This document shows, piece after piece, positions 9,312-17,493 of a stretch of 64,000 nt of DNA. Below the pieces are notes generated by a model, which was not told where the DNA came from, did not search any database, and saw only the letters and a list, made by a program, of their open reading frames with translations. The position numbers and the translations under genes were made by a program. Each line of letters opens with the position of its first letter. Within the stretch, counting starts at the first letter, position 1. Location: the NCBI RefSeq assembly GCF_019469425.1, contig NZ_CP048272.1, forward strand, positions 124,001 through 188,000. The letters run 5' to 3'. This DNA comes from Bifidobacterium asteroides (GTDB lineage: Bacteria > Actinomycetota > Actinomycetes > Actinomycetales > Bifidobacteriaceae).

Positions 9312-9938
9312 ATGACGGAGACCATCAATCTGGCCATCGTCGATGATCAGGAGCTGGTCAGAGCAGGACTGGTTTCGATACTGGCTGATGAGGACGATAT
9401 CAAGATTGTTGCGGATGCAGCCAGCGCCCGAGAGCTTCTGGAGCATCCTCGTCTGAGCGATGTCGATGTGGCCCTAGTTGACTGCCGGATGCCTGACATC
9501 GACGGGATTTGTCTCATTGGCATTCTGCGGAAAAGAGGACTGAAAGTCCGATGCGTCGCACTGACGGCATTCGATGAGGATGAGAATCTTGTGGGGAGCA
9601 TCAAGGCTGGGGCATATGGGCACCTGCTCAAAGACGCCGATGCCGAGGAGATTATCGGTACTGTGCATAGGGTCTACAGGGGCGAACGCGTCCTTGGGGC
9701 TGCCGAGTCGGGCAGACTGATGGATCTCATTAGCAGGGAAGGAGTCGATGATGCTTACGACTTCGATCGGACGGACCGTCAGATTATCGACATGATTGTG
9801 GCTGGCTCAACCAACAGGGAGATCGCCGATCGTCTATGCCTGGCTCTGGGCACGGTCAGGAACCGCGTCAGCAACATTTTCGACAAGATCGGCGTGCGTA
9901 ACCGCACCGAGTTGGCCATGACCTTAAGGCGGCCATGA
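9312..9938 (+). CDS. NarL/FixJ-type response regulator
   Basis: Cytosolic transcription regulator of 208 residues. The receiver begins INLAIVDDQELVRAG; the phospho-acceptor Asp57 sits in VDCRMPDIDG and the conserved Lys in LLKDADA. A LuxR-type HTH follows at ~145-205 (TNREIADRLCLALGTVRNRVSNIF). Start at 9312 is favoured by GGGAGA about 11 nt upstream; ATG 9300 or 9303 are alternatives. Its stop overlaps the kinase start by 4 nt (ATGA), so the pair is translationally coupled. Location suggests it controls the ABC genes downstream. Confidence 0.93.
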   Translation: MTETINLAIVDDQELVRAGLVSILADEDDIKIVADAASARELLEHPRLSDVDVALVDCRMPDIDGICLIGILRKRGLKVRCVALTAFDEDENLVGSIKAGAYGHLLKDADAEEIIGTVHRVYRGERVLGAAESGRLMDLISREGVDDAYDFDRTDRQIIDMIVAGSTNREIADRLCLALGTVRNRVSNIFDKIGVRNRTELAMTLRRP

Positions 9939-11110
9939 GCCCGTCAGAGCCTGAGCCGTCTCAGGAGCGGAAACCAGGGTCCCTCCCATATGTAGGCCTG
10001 GTGGAGGTCGCCTCGTTCTGCTGCTCCTTCTTATGGTCAAAATACGGCAATCCGCTCAACTTCTTTCTCTTCCAGACTGCCATGATCTCGGCCTGGCTGG
10101 GTTATAGGCTGATTCGGCGACGTATTCCCGCCTTGATCTGCGGGGGCCTTCTCATCGTGGTTTGTCTTGCAGCCACCCTTTTCGACAATCCGCCGCAGAT
10201 GTTTCTCACCGCCATCGTGACCGTGGATGTTCTCTTCGCATTCCCGGAGATCTGGACCTGGGTCTCAGTGGGAGGGGAAATTGCGGCCTATATTCTGCAT
10301 ATGGCATGGAAAAGCGGATGGCGGCAGGCCATCTGGGGCGATATGATCCTGAACTTGGCTCTGATTATCTTCTTCGCTGTGGCTTTCCTGTTTTATGCAC
10401 GGGCCAGCCGTCTGCTTATTGAAAAGAACCGGCAGCTGGCCAGACAGTCGCTCACAATCGAGAGTCTGGCCTTGTCCAAGGAGCGGGCGGAAATGGCCTC
10501 GCAGATGCATGATTCGATTGGTCAGTACCTGTCGGCCATGCACATGGAGCTTGAAGCAGCGCAAAGGACTCTGCACAAGGGTTTGTCCATCGACCGAGCC
10601 CTCGCTCATGTGGCTAAGGCCGAAGACATCGATAAGAAGGCTCTGGCTCAGGTACGTCAGCAGGCCAGGGCTTTGAATCCGGCCGTCTTTGGCGGGGAGC
10701 TGACCAAGGAGTCGATTGTCAGTCTGGCAGACTCCTTTGAATCCACGGGCCTGCATGTGACCGCTACGGTGCATGGGAACCTAGAGGGCCTGTCGTCGCA
10801 GAGCAAAGTCCTTATCTACCGGGCCTTGCAGGAGACTTTGACTAACGTGGTCCGTCACGCTCATGCCTCATCCGCCTCGATTGTCATTGATCTGGCACCA
10901 AGAACCCTCCGCCTGAGTGTGACGGACAACGGAGTAGGTCCTGGCGACGGATCCGTTCGGTTTGTGCCTGGCTTCGGCCTGTCCTCCCTGGAGCAGAGGG
11001 CGAAGGCCCTGGGCGGCTCTCTGGATGTGGGGCCGGCAGAGGCATCGGAGTCTCCCCATGGCACTAGGGTGGCGCTTTCTTTTCCGCTGGCTGCGCAATC
11101 CGGTAGGTAA
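9935..11110 (+). CDS. Sensor histidine kinase (HisKA_3 / HATPase_c)
   Basis: Membrane kinase of 391 residues, partner of the preceding regulator. About five TM segments fill residues 15-165 with almost no extracytoplasmic loop. Such intramembrane sensors often detect envelope stress or work with an adjacent ABC transporter (family knowledge). The dimerization helix carries the phospho-accepting His192 in MHDSIGQYLSAMHMEL, and the ATPase domain has ETLTNVVRHAHAS and DNGVGPG. The signal is unknown; the FtsX-like permease about 110 bp downstream makes an antimicrobial-peptide or envelope role plausible. Confidence 0.92.
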   Translation: MSPSEPEPSQERKPGSLPYVGLVEVASFCCSFLWSKYGNPLNFFLFQTAMISAWLGYRLIRRRIPALICGGLLIVVCLAATLFDNPPQMFLTAIVTVDVLFAFPEIWTWVSVGGEIAAYILHMAWKSGWRQAIWGDMILNLALIIFFAVAFLFYARASRLLIEKNRQLARQSLTIESLALSKERAEMASQMHDSIGQYLSAMHMELEAAQRTLHKGLSIDRALAHVAKAEDIDKKALAQVRQQARALNPAVFGGELTKESIVSLADSFESTGLHVTATVHGNLEGLSSQSKVLIYRALQETLTNVVRHAHASSASIVIDLAPRTLRLSVTDNGVGPGDGSVRFVPGFGLSSLEQRAKALGGSLDVGPAEASESPHGTRVALSFPLAAQSGR

Positions 11111-11220
11111 CTTCGGATCTTCGGCCAGGATGACGACTTCTGCAAGGCAGTGACATTCGTCCACTTGATAATGACGTCTGTCGGTGGCCTACCTGTTGCT
11201 TGCCCATGTAGCTTGGTCCT

Positions 11221-13209
11221 ATGCAATGGACAAGAATAGGCGGTGACGGGAGAGAATCCGGGACGGAATGGCCTAGAGGTCGGGGTATCAGAATCGGATA
11301 CATCCGCCTGGTGAATTCCTTATGGCGGGGGAACCGCGGCCTGCAAACCCTGAACGTACTGGCTGGAGCCTGCCCCATGGCCTTGATCTTCCTGGTCCTT
11401 GAGGCTATGGCCATGGGAGAAGGGCGGCCCGACTCGACCACCCCGGTAGCTATGGTGGCTATATTTTTAGCATCCTCGGCCTCCGTTTCCAAGACCATCA
11501 GCGATCACGCCTTTACAGCTCAATGGGACAGGCTCATGCGCATCCGTCTGCTGGGCGCCTCCCCCAGCCGGCTCCTGGGATCGATATTGGTCGTCCAAGG
11601 TCTCATGGCTGCCTTCTCTGGTCTCATCGGCGTGATTCTGGGTGAGCTGGTGATGCCTCTGGCGGGGTCGGCCATGTCCCAGCTGGACATGCTTCCGCCA
11701 AGGCAGGGCGGACTGCCGAACCTCTCCTCCACTCTTGTAACGGTCCTGCTTTCCGTCCTGTGCCAATGTCTGGGCGCCATGTTGGCTGCAGTGAGGGTCG
11801 TCAGAGCTCGGCCTGACTTGCAGTCCATGCCCTGCTCGTCCGGGATGCGCCGCCGCGCCCTGTTTACTGTGGTCATTCTTCTGGCGGTCTCTGCGGCCTG
11901 CATGATGATCTGCCTAAAGGGGACTGGAGCGATCGCCGGCAGTTTAGGCATCTTCCTGATTCCTCTTCTGGTGTGGGCCTTGGCACGAATGGGCAGGACC
12001 CTATTGATCCGAATAGCGAGCGTTATCCTGGCTGGTCGTCTGAAAGGTCCCGTGGTCACCTTGGCCTTGCGCAGTCAGGAGACCGCCAGGGCAGCCTCCC
12101 TTTTCACGATGGTGGTCGTCGCTGCTGCGGTCACTTGTGGGCTTTTCGGGTTTTTGGGGTACAGCGATGCCAATGCGCGCGCCTCCCTGACCGAAGCGCT
12201 GGCAGGCGGGTCTGTGATCAGACCGGTCGGGCGCGGCCAGGGGACTTTGGATCGTTGGTCCGCCTATGTAAGGTCGCGCGATGCTGACCCTCTTATTCTG
12301 GCTCCTGCCACGGTTGTGCCTATGGAGAAGAACGGTGGGGGATGTGATCGGCAGGTCCAGCGGGCAGCCTCTTACTATCGTGGTGCCTCCCGTCTTCAAA
12401 TAGACGGCGATCTGGGCCGGGTTCTTCCATCCGCCACCCTCCGCCATGCGCAGGGCGGAACAAGCCTGGAGAGGCTCGATGGGGTGGTAGCCTCCAAGCC
12501 GGAGGCAGGGGCGGGCGTGTCAGTCGACAGCCCGGTCTGTATCGATGATGGGAGCGGGTCAGCCCGACGCAGTCGAATTGCGGCTGTGGCCGACTTGCCG
12601 GGAGGAATGGGCCAGTACTTCATCCCCTCCCGTCTGTCGTCTTCTATATCCCGAGGTTCATGGAAGTCCGGATATGAACGTTGGGGTGAGCACACGCCTC
12701 TGGCCCTGGTTTCGTCCCGGCCAGATGGCCGGGAGGTACCGACAGGAGTTACCGACCAAGCGGCCAAGGCATGGGTGGCGGATCTGCCGACAGGCAAAAT
12801 CTACACGCAGACTGGGGGGGACGGGATGAGAGAGATGGCTGTCATTGTGTACCCAGTCCTGGCCATATGCGCTGTGGGCGTCCTGTCGCTGATCTTCACC
12901 ATGGTGGAGGAGGGGCGCAGAACCAGGGCCGTGACCGTTCTCCTGGACCTGGGAGTCTGGCGGTACGGGTGCAGCGGGACTCTCAGGTATCTGGGCGAAG
13001 TTTTGTCGGCCTTCTTCCTGGGCTGCGTCGGCTCGCTCCTGGTCGTCAACCTCTGCTCCCACCCACAGTCAGTCGAACTCTACGGGGGTATCTCCTTTTA
13101 TTGCCCGGCTAGGCAGCTGGGCCTGCTTTTGACGGTAATCCTGACGATGGGTCTGGTGGCCCTGTCCGCCCACATGGTTTCCTATGCTCGTCTGGCTTGC
13201 CAAGGATGA
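11221..13209 (+). CDS. FtsX-like ABC transporter permease
   Basis: Integral membrane protein of 662 residues. Hydrophobic segments cluster at ~40-70, 100-150, 170-195, 215-285, 305-325, and then at ~545-655, with a ~200-residue soluble stretch between (~325-535). This is the architecture of large FtsX/MacB-type permeases used for peptide export or resistance. It sits between a two-component system and an ABC ATPase, the arrangement of peptide-sensing/resistance modules. The start is uncertain; 11221 is the first ATG and a GTG about 90 nt further in is an alternative. The specific substrate is not visible. Confidence 0.8.
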   Translation: MQWTRIGGDGRESGTEWPRGRGIRIGYIRLVNSLWRGNRGLQTLNVLAGACPMALIFLVLEAMAMGEGRPDSTTPVAMVAIFLASSASVSKTISDHAFTAQWDRLMRIRLLGASPSRLLGSILVVQGLMAAFSGLIGVILGELVMPLAGSAMSQLDMLPPRQGGLPNLSSTLVTVLLSVLCQCLGAMLAAVRVVRARPDLQSMPCSSGMRRRALFTVVILLAVSAACMMICLKGTGAIAGSLGIFLIPLLVWALARMGRTLLIRIASVILAGRLKGPVVTLALRSQETARAASLFTMVVVAAAVTCGLFGFLGYSDANARASLTEALAGGSVIRPVGRGQGTLDRWSAYVRSRDADPLILAPATVVPMEKNGGGCDRQVQRAASYYRGASRLQIDGDLGRVLPSATLRHAQGGTSLERLDGVVASKPEAGAGVSVDSPVCIDDGSGSARRSRIAAVADLPGGMGQYFIPSRLSSSISRGSWKSGYERWGEHTPLALVSSRPDGREVPTGVTDQAAKAWVADLPTGKIYTQTGGDGMREMAVIVYPVLAICAVGVLSLIFTMVEEGRRTRAVTVLLDLGVWRYGCSGTLRYLGEVLSAFFLGCVGSLLVVNLCSHPQSVELYGGISFYCPARQLGLLLTVILTMGLVALSAHMVSYARLACQG

Positions 13210-13275
13210 GCGAGCAGCCTGTGGCGGTGGCGGCATGGGAATGAGTGAGGGCACGACGGACGGCCGTGCAGGCGA

Positions 13276-13286
13276 GGGGGGGGGGG
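13276..13286 (+). repeat. 11-G homopolymeric tract
   Basis: Uninterrupted run of eleven G between the permease stop (13209) and the ABC ATPase. It lies inside an in-frame upstream extension of the ATPase ORF, open from 13184. Confidence 0.95.
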
Positions 13287-13387
13287 ATAAGTGGCCTGAG
13301 AAGTCTGTTGCGGTCATCACGAAATGCGTTGCTCGCGGCAGTCGTGCAGCTGGCATTTTGAAAATCGGACGCAGGAAAGAGGGATAT

Positions 13388-14260
13388 ATGGAAACAAGGC
13401 ATGGGGGACGGGACGCAAGGATAAGGCTGAAAACTGCTCATGACGGGGATCCGGATGCCAACGGTAAGGTCTTGCAGGCCAAGTCTGTCTGCTACGACTA
13501 TTCGGACGGCGGTCGCCGTAGGCGTCGTCTGCTGGGAAGGTCGCATGACAGGAATGGGTCGGCCCCGCAGATCGGGCCGGTCGATATAGTGTTGCAATCT
13601 GGTCGGATCACGGCCTTGATCGGACCTTCGGGATGTGGGAAGTCCACTGTGCTCAAGCTGCTTGCCGGCATCCTGACCCCGTCGCGAGGAGAGGTCTGGT
13701 ATGGTCATCGGAACATCGCTCAGCAGCCGGGTTTTCGCCGGGCAAGGCTTCGCAGGACCGAATTCGCCTTCATCTTCCAGGATTACATGCTGGTCGATTC
13801 CCTGACAGTCGCCGAGAACATCATCCTGCCGCAGTCCTTGAATGGTTCAGCCGCCGATGATCATGCTGTACGTCGGGCTCTGTCCTGTGTGGACCTGCCG
13901 ACCGGTGTAATGGGGCGAAAGGTGGGCGAGCTGTCAGGAGGTCAGCAGCAGCGGGTGGCCATCGCTCGGGCCATGATCATGGATGCGCATGTTCTCTTTG
14001 CGGATGAGCCCACCGGCAACCTGGATCCCAGAGCCCGTGAGGACACCCTTGATGCCATCCAAGCAGCCATGAGTGCGGGACTCAAGGCCAGCCTTCTGGT
14101 CACTCATGATGCCAGGGTGGCTTCCAGGGCTGACAGAATCCTATATATGCGGGATGGGAGGATTTGCGGTTCCTACCACCATATGGATCAGGAGGATATA
14201 GAGCGGCTCCTTCTGTCCGGATCCGAGCAGAAGGAGCCGCTCAGATCAATTCAGGTCTGA
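13388..14260 (+). CDS. ABC transporter ATP-binding protein (LolD/MacB-like)
   Basis: ATPase of 290 residues, partner of the FtsX-like permease just upstream. Walker A GPSGCGKST is at 79-87, the Q-loop at FIFQDYMLVDSLTV, the signature LSGGQQQRVAIARA from 182, and Walker B VLFADEPTGN. The first ~35 residues before the core are basic and low in homology. The start at 13388 is supported by AGGAAAGAGGG immediately upstream; the frame is open back to 13184 through an 11-G tract, so longer forms are possible. The last 60 bases encode a strong hairpin that may be a terminator. Confidence 0.9.
   Translation: METRHGGRDARIRLKTAHDGDPDANGKVLQAKSVCYDYSDGGRRRRRLLGRSHDRNGSAPQIGPVDIVLQSGRITALIGPSGCGKSTVLKLLAGILTPSRGEVWYGHRNIAQQPGFRRARLRRTEFAFIFQDYMLVDSLTVAENIILPQSLNGSAADDHAVRRALSCVDLPTGVMGRKVGELSGGQQQRVAIARAMIMDAHVLFADEPTGNLDPRAREDTLDAIQAAMSAGLKASLLVTHDARVASRADRILYMRDGRICGSYHHMDQEDIERLLLSGSEQKEPLRSIQV
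14201..14242. terminator. Convergent hairpin inside the 3' end of the ABC ATPase gene
   Basis: Perfect 15-bp inverted repeat, 14201-14215 against 14228-14242, with a 12-nt loop that contains CGGATCCG. It lies within the last codons of the ATPase gene and 9 bp past the stop of convergent nagA. No long T-run on either side. Confidence 0.6.
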
Positions 14261-15558
14261 ATTCTGCGCCCGTTGCAGACCACGGTTTTGACGGACCAGT
14301 CGGCCGGGCTCAGGAGGAGGAGGTCGGCCGCATAGCCGGGTGCCAGCAGACCCAGTGGAGCACCTGTGACCGGGTTGGGACGGTCCAGCCCCAGAGCCCG
14401 GGCTGGTGTCAGAGTGGCGGCTTCCACGGCCTGGTGGGCCGGGAGACCGATGGCCTGGACGGCTCTGCCGACTGCCACATCCAGGGTCAGGGTTGAACCA
14501 GCTATGGCTCCGTTGGAGGTCAGGCGGGCGTGGCCGCCTTTCACTGTTACATCCAGGGAGCCCAGCTTGTAGGCACCGTCCTCGCAGCCGGTAGCCTCCA
14601 TGGCATCGGTGACCAGGGCTATCCGATGGGGAAAGAGCCTGAAGGCCAAGTCGACGCAGGGGTCCTGGACATGGAAACCGTCGTTGATCAGCTCGGCCGT
14701 GACACGGGGGTCCTTCACGGCGGCCGGAACAGGTCCTGGCTGACGATGATGGATGCCGTTCATGGCGTTGAAAACATGAGTGAGTATGCGGGCGCCGGCA
14801 TCGAAGGCGCGGCGGGTCTGGTCGTAGTCGGCATCGCAATGGCCGACCGCAGGAACCACGCCGGACTCAGCCAGGCGGGATATGGCCTCGTAGCCATGGT
14901 CGCGCTCGGGAGCCAATGTCACCTGGCGTATGCAACCGTCGGCAGCCTCCAGAAGACTGTCGAGGGCCGCAGGTTCAGGGTCGCGTAGACACTTGGGATC
15001 GTGCGCCCCTTTACGGGAGAGGGCGATGAAGGGCCCCTCCAAGTGGGCCCCCAGCACGTCGGGTCTGGAGTCCATGACCCGCCTGACCGAGCGCAGATTG
15101 ACGCACATTGTGTCGACTGGGTTGGTGATCAGGCTGAGCACCTGCCTGGTGGTTCCATGGACCATATGGCAGGCTCTGGCTGTACGGATGGCCTCGTCTC
15201 CGTCATCGAAGGAGTGGACCCAACCGCCGTGGGAGTGGATGTCGATGAACCCGGGAGTGAGGATGGAGCCGGTCGCGTCAATGAACTCTACACCGTTCGC
15301 ATTCGCGTCATGGTTATCGGATCCAGGCTGAAAGAATGAGAGCAGGCTGGGCAGGCCAGCGGCTCTCAGGGCGGATTCCAGGCTCTCCCTGCCTTGCCCG
15401 ACCTGCTCAATCCTGCCGTCCAGGGCCAGAATCCAGCTAGCTTCCCTGATGCCGCGGGCGTCTATCAGCCTTGCGCCGGTCAGGACAAGGGGATGGGCAG
15501 GTCCGTTCAGGGATGACTCGACCGCGAGCCCTGCCGACTCGTATGCTTCCTTGGACAT
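14251..15558 (-). CDS. nagA: N-acetylglucosamine-6-phosphate deacetylase
   Basis: Removes acetate from GlcNAc-6-P to give GlcN-6-P for NagB. Metal and catalytic motifs are present: DIHSHGGWVH, HLEGPF, VGHCDADYDQTR, THVFNAMNGIHHR and VTDAM (catalytic Asp). 435 residues. Start at 15558 (MSKEAYES) chosen because AGAAGG lies 12 nt upstream and the alternative start at 15627 would overlap nagB. Last gene of the operon isomerase-kinase-nagB-nagA. Its stop overlaps the 3' end of the convergent ABC ATPase gene by 10 bp. Confidence 0.95.
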   Translation of the reverse strand: MSKEAYESAGLAVESSLNGPAHPLVLTGARLIDARGIREASWILALDGRIEQVGQGRESLESALRAAGLPSLLSFFQPGSDNHDANANGVEFIDATGSILTPGFIDIHSHGGWVHSFDDGDEAIRTARACHMVHGTTRQVLSLITNPVDTMCVNLRSVRRVMDSRPDVLGAHLEGPFIALSRKGAHDPKCLRDPEPAALDSLLEAADGCIRQVTLAPERDHGYEAISRLAESGVVPAVGHCDADYDQTRRAFDAGARILTHVFNAMNGIHHRQPGPVPAAVKDPRVTAELINDGFHVQDPCVDLAFRLFPHRIALVTDAMEATGCEDGAYKLGSLDVTVKGGHARLTSNGAIAGSTLTLDVAVGRAVQAIGLPAHQAVEAATLTPARALGLDRPNPVTGAPLGLLAPGYAADLLLLSPADWSVKTVVCNGRRIQT

Positions 15559-15595
15559 GTATGATTTGCCTTCTGTGCTTTGCCGGTCAGGACGA

Positions 15596-16384
15596 TCAGA
15601 TGGATTGCCAGTCAGGCTTGTTGGCATATGCCCACTTGTAGTAGTCGCGGTTGCGCAGGCGTGAGGCGGCGGCCTCGTCCACGATCACGGTGGCATGAGG
15701 ATGCATCTGGAGGGCGGAGGCTGGGCAGAAGGACGATATGCCGCCCTCTACGCTCTCGGCCACGGCTTCCGCCTTCCCGGCGCCGAAGGCCAGAAGGACC
15801 AACTGGCGTGCCTTGAGGATGGTTCCGATTCCTTGGGTGATGCAGTGGGTGGGCACCTGGTCCATGTCATTGTCGAAGAAGCGGGCGTTGTCGATGCGAG
15901 TCTGCTCGGTCAGGGTCTTGATGCGGGTGCCCGAGGCCAGGGAGGATCCGGGCTCATTGAAACCGATGTGTCCGTCGGTGCCGATGCCCAGGATCTGCAG
16001 GTCGACGCCGCCGGCATCCTCGATTGCCTGGTCGTATACGCGGCCAGCGTCCTTGATGGTGTCCAGGTTTCCATCAGGTACCCTCACCTTAGCGGGGTCC
16101 AGGCCCAGAGGCTCGACCACTGTCCGGTCGATGGTGGACCGGTAGGACTGGGGGTGGGCCGGATCCAGCCCTGCATACTCGTCCAGGGCGAACCCGCGCA
16201 CCTGGGAGACGTCGATTCCCTCCTTGTGGACCAGATTGGCAAGCGCCTGGTATGCCGCCAGTGGGCTGGACCCCGTGGCCAGACCCAGCACGCAGTCGGG
16301 CTTGCGCCGGATCAGGTCGGCCGTGCAGCGGGCATAGATTTCGCCGGCTTCCTCCTGGGACTTGACGATGATGATTTCGGTCAT
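15596..16384 (-). CDS. nagB: Glucosamine-6-phosphate deaminase
   Basis: Converts GlcN-6-P to fructose-6-P and ammonia, feeding the bifid shunt. 262 residues, close to the usual ~266. Active-site motifs: ATGSSP (36-41), LDEY with Asp68, and GIGTDGHIGFNEPGSS with Asp137, His139 and Glu144. Start overlaps the stop of the upstream ROK kinase by 4 nt (ATGA), indicating coupling. The C-terminus WAYANKPDWQSI matches the family tail; no separate allosteric domain. Confidence 0.97.
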   Translation of the reverse strand: MTEIIIVKSQEEAGEIYARCTADLIRRKPDCVLGLATGSSPLAAYQALANLVHKEGIDVSQVRGFALDEYAGLDPAHPQSYRSTIDRTVVEPLGLDPAKVRVPDGNLDTIKDAGRVYDQAIEDAGGVDLQILGIGTDGHIGFNEPGSSLASGTRIKTLTEQTRIDNARFFDNDMDQVPTHCITQGIGTILKARQLVLLAFGAGKAEAVAESVEGGISSFCPASALQMHPHATVIVDEAAASRLRNRDYYKWAYANKPDWQSI

Positions 16385-17487
16385 GATGCGGTTTCCTTTC
16401 CAATAAAGTCAGATGGGCGACTATCGGCGGCCATGCGTCCTGCCAGGGCGGCGCCGATGGCCGCGATGGGCAGGTCGGCTGGGGCCAGACGAAGCCGGTC
16501 GGGCAGACTCAGCGAGGCGATGAAGTGGCTGCAGGCCGCGCTCCTATTCAGATGTTCGGTGACCAGATCCAGCAGGGGCTGACCGGTTTTGCTCATGCCT
16601 CCGCCCAGGATGATGACTGCGGGGTCGATGGTCAGGGCCACGATCTGCACGGCCAGGGCAATGCCATGTCCAATGATGTCCAGCACATCCTGGGCCTGCT
16701 GATTCCCCTGGCCTGCCTGGGCGATAAGGTCAGGCAAGGGGTGCGCGATCCCCGGCCAGAGGGCCTGCGCGGCCGAGCCGGAGGCCACGGTCTCCAGACA
16801 GCCCCGCTGGCCGCACTTGCAGGGAAACTGGTGGGCATCTACTGGGATGTGGCCGATTTCGCCGATTGCCCCGCTGGCTCCGTGTTCGATCCGGTCCCCG
16901 CTGATGATGCCCGCTGCAAGACCAGTGCCTAGGTTGATGAAGGCCACCGTGTGGTCGTCATGGTCGGGCAGGGCCCTGGGGCCGTCGCGTCCAGGCTCAG
17001 TTGCGGGTCGTCGGGCCTGGTCCCGAGCAGCCTGGGAGTGGGGTGTGGCTCCAGGGGTCATCAGAGTGTCGCCAGTCTGCGAGGCAGCTCCCAGAGCAGC
17101 GATGTTCACATCGTTCTCGACGCGGACGGGCAGACCGGTCGTCTTGGCGACGGCAGGGCCCAGAGCCATGTGGTGGATGCCTAAGTTGACCGCGTCGTCC
17201 ACCATCCCTCGATTGGCGTCCACTCGCCCCGGGATGCCTAAGCCTACGGTGACCGGACCCTGGTTTGGGCCCAGCTGGTCCAGCAGGTGGCGGATAAGCA
17301 TCACTGTGTCGTCATGAACCGCTTGGCTGCCCTCGCGCGTGGGGATCCGATGGCAGGCCAGCAGGTGTTCGTTACCGTCCATGGCCACACCCTCGATCTT
17401 GGTGCCGCCGATGTCTATCCCTAGGCTGATCGGGTCGGCCTGGACGCTATTTGTGCCCGCCCTGAGGTGCGGGGTCGATGCTGCCAT
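16381..17487 (-). CDS. ROK-family sugar kinase
   Basis: ATP-dependent hexose kinase of 368 residues. Phosphate-binding motif DIGGTKIEG starts at Asp25, the catalytic Asp126 sits in RVENDVNIAALG, and the ROK zinc motif CKCGQRGCLE is present. A ~40-residue Pro/Arg/Asp-rich insertion (about 136-175) separates the two lobes, which is unusual. Substrate is inferred: downstream of a mannose/fructose-type isomerase it could make fructose-6-P, and beside nagAB it could make GlcNAc-6-P. No HTH, so an enzyme and not a regulator. Six bp separate it from the isomerase gene. Confidence 0.9.
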   Translation of the reverse strand: MAASTPHLRAGTNSVQADPISLGIDIGGTKIEGVAMDGNEHLLACHRIPTREGSQAVHDDTVMLIRHLLDQLGPNQGPVTVGLGIPGRVDANRGMVDDAVNLGIHHMALGPAVAKTTGLPVRVENDVNIAALGAASQTGDTLMTPGATPHSQAARDQARRPATEPGRDGPRALPDHDDHTVAFINLGTGLAAGIISGDRIEHGASGAIGEIGHIPVDAHQFPCKCGQRGCLETVASGSAAQALWPGIAHPLPDLIAQAGQGNQQAQDVLDIIGHGIALAVQIVALTIDPAVIILGGGMSKTGQPLLDLVTEHLNRSAACSHFIASLSLPDRLRLAPADLPIAAIGAALAGRMAADSRPSDFIGKETAS

Positions 17488-17493
17488 GGGGTT

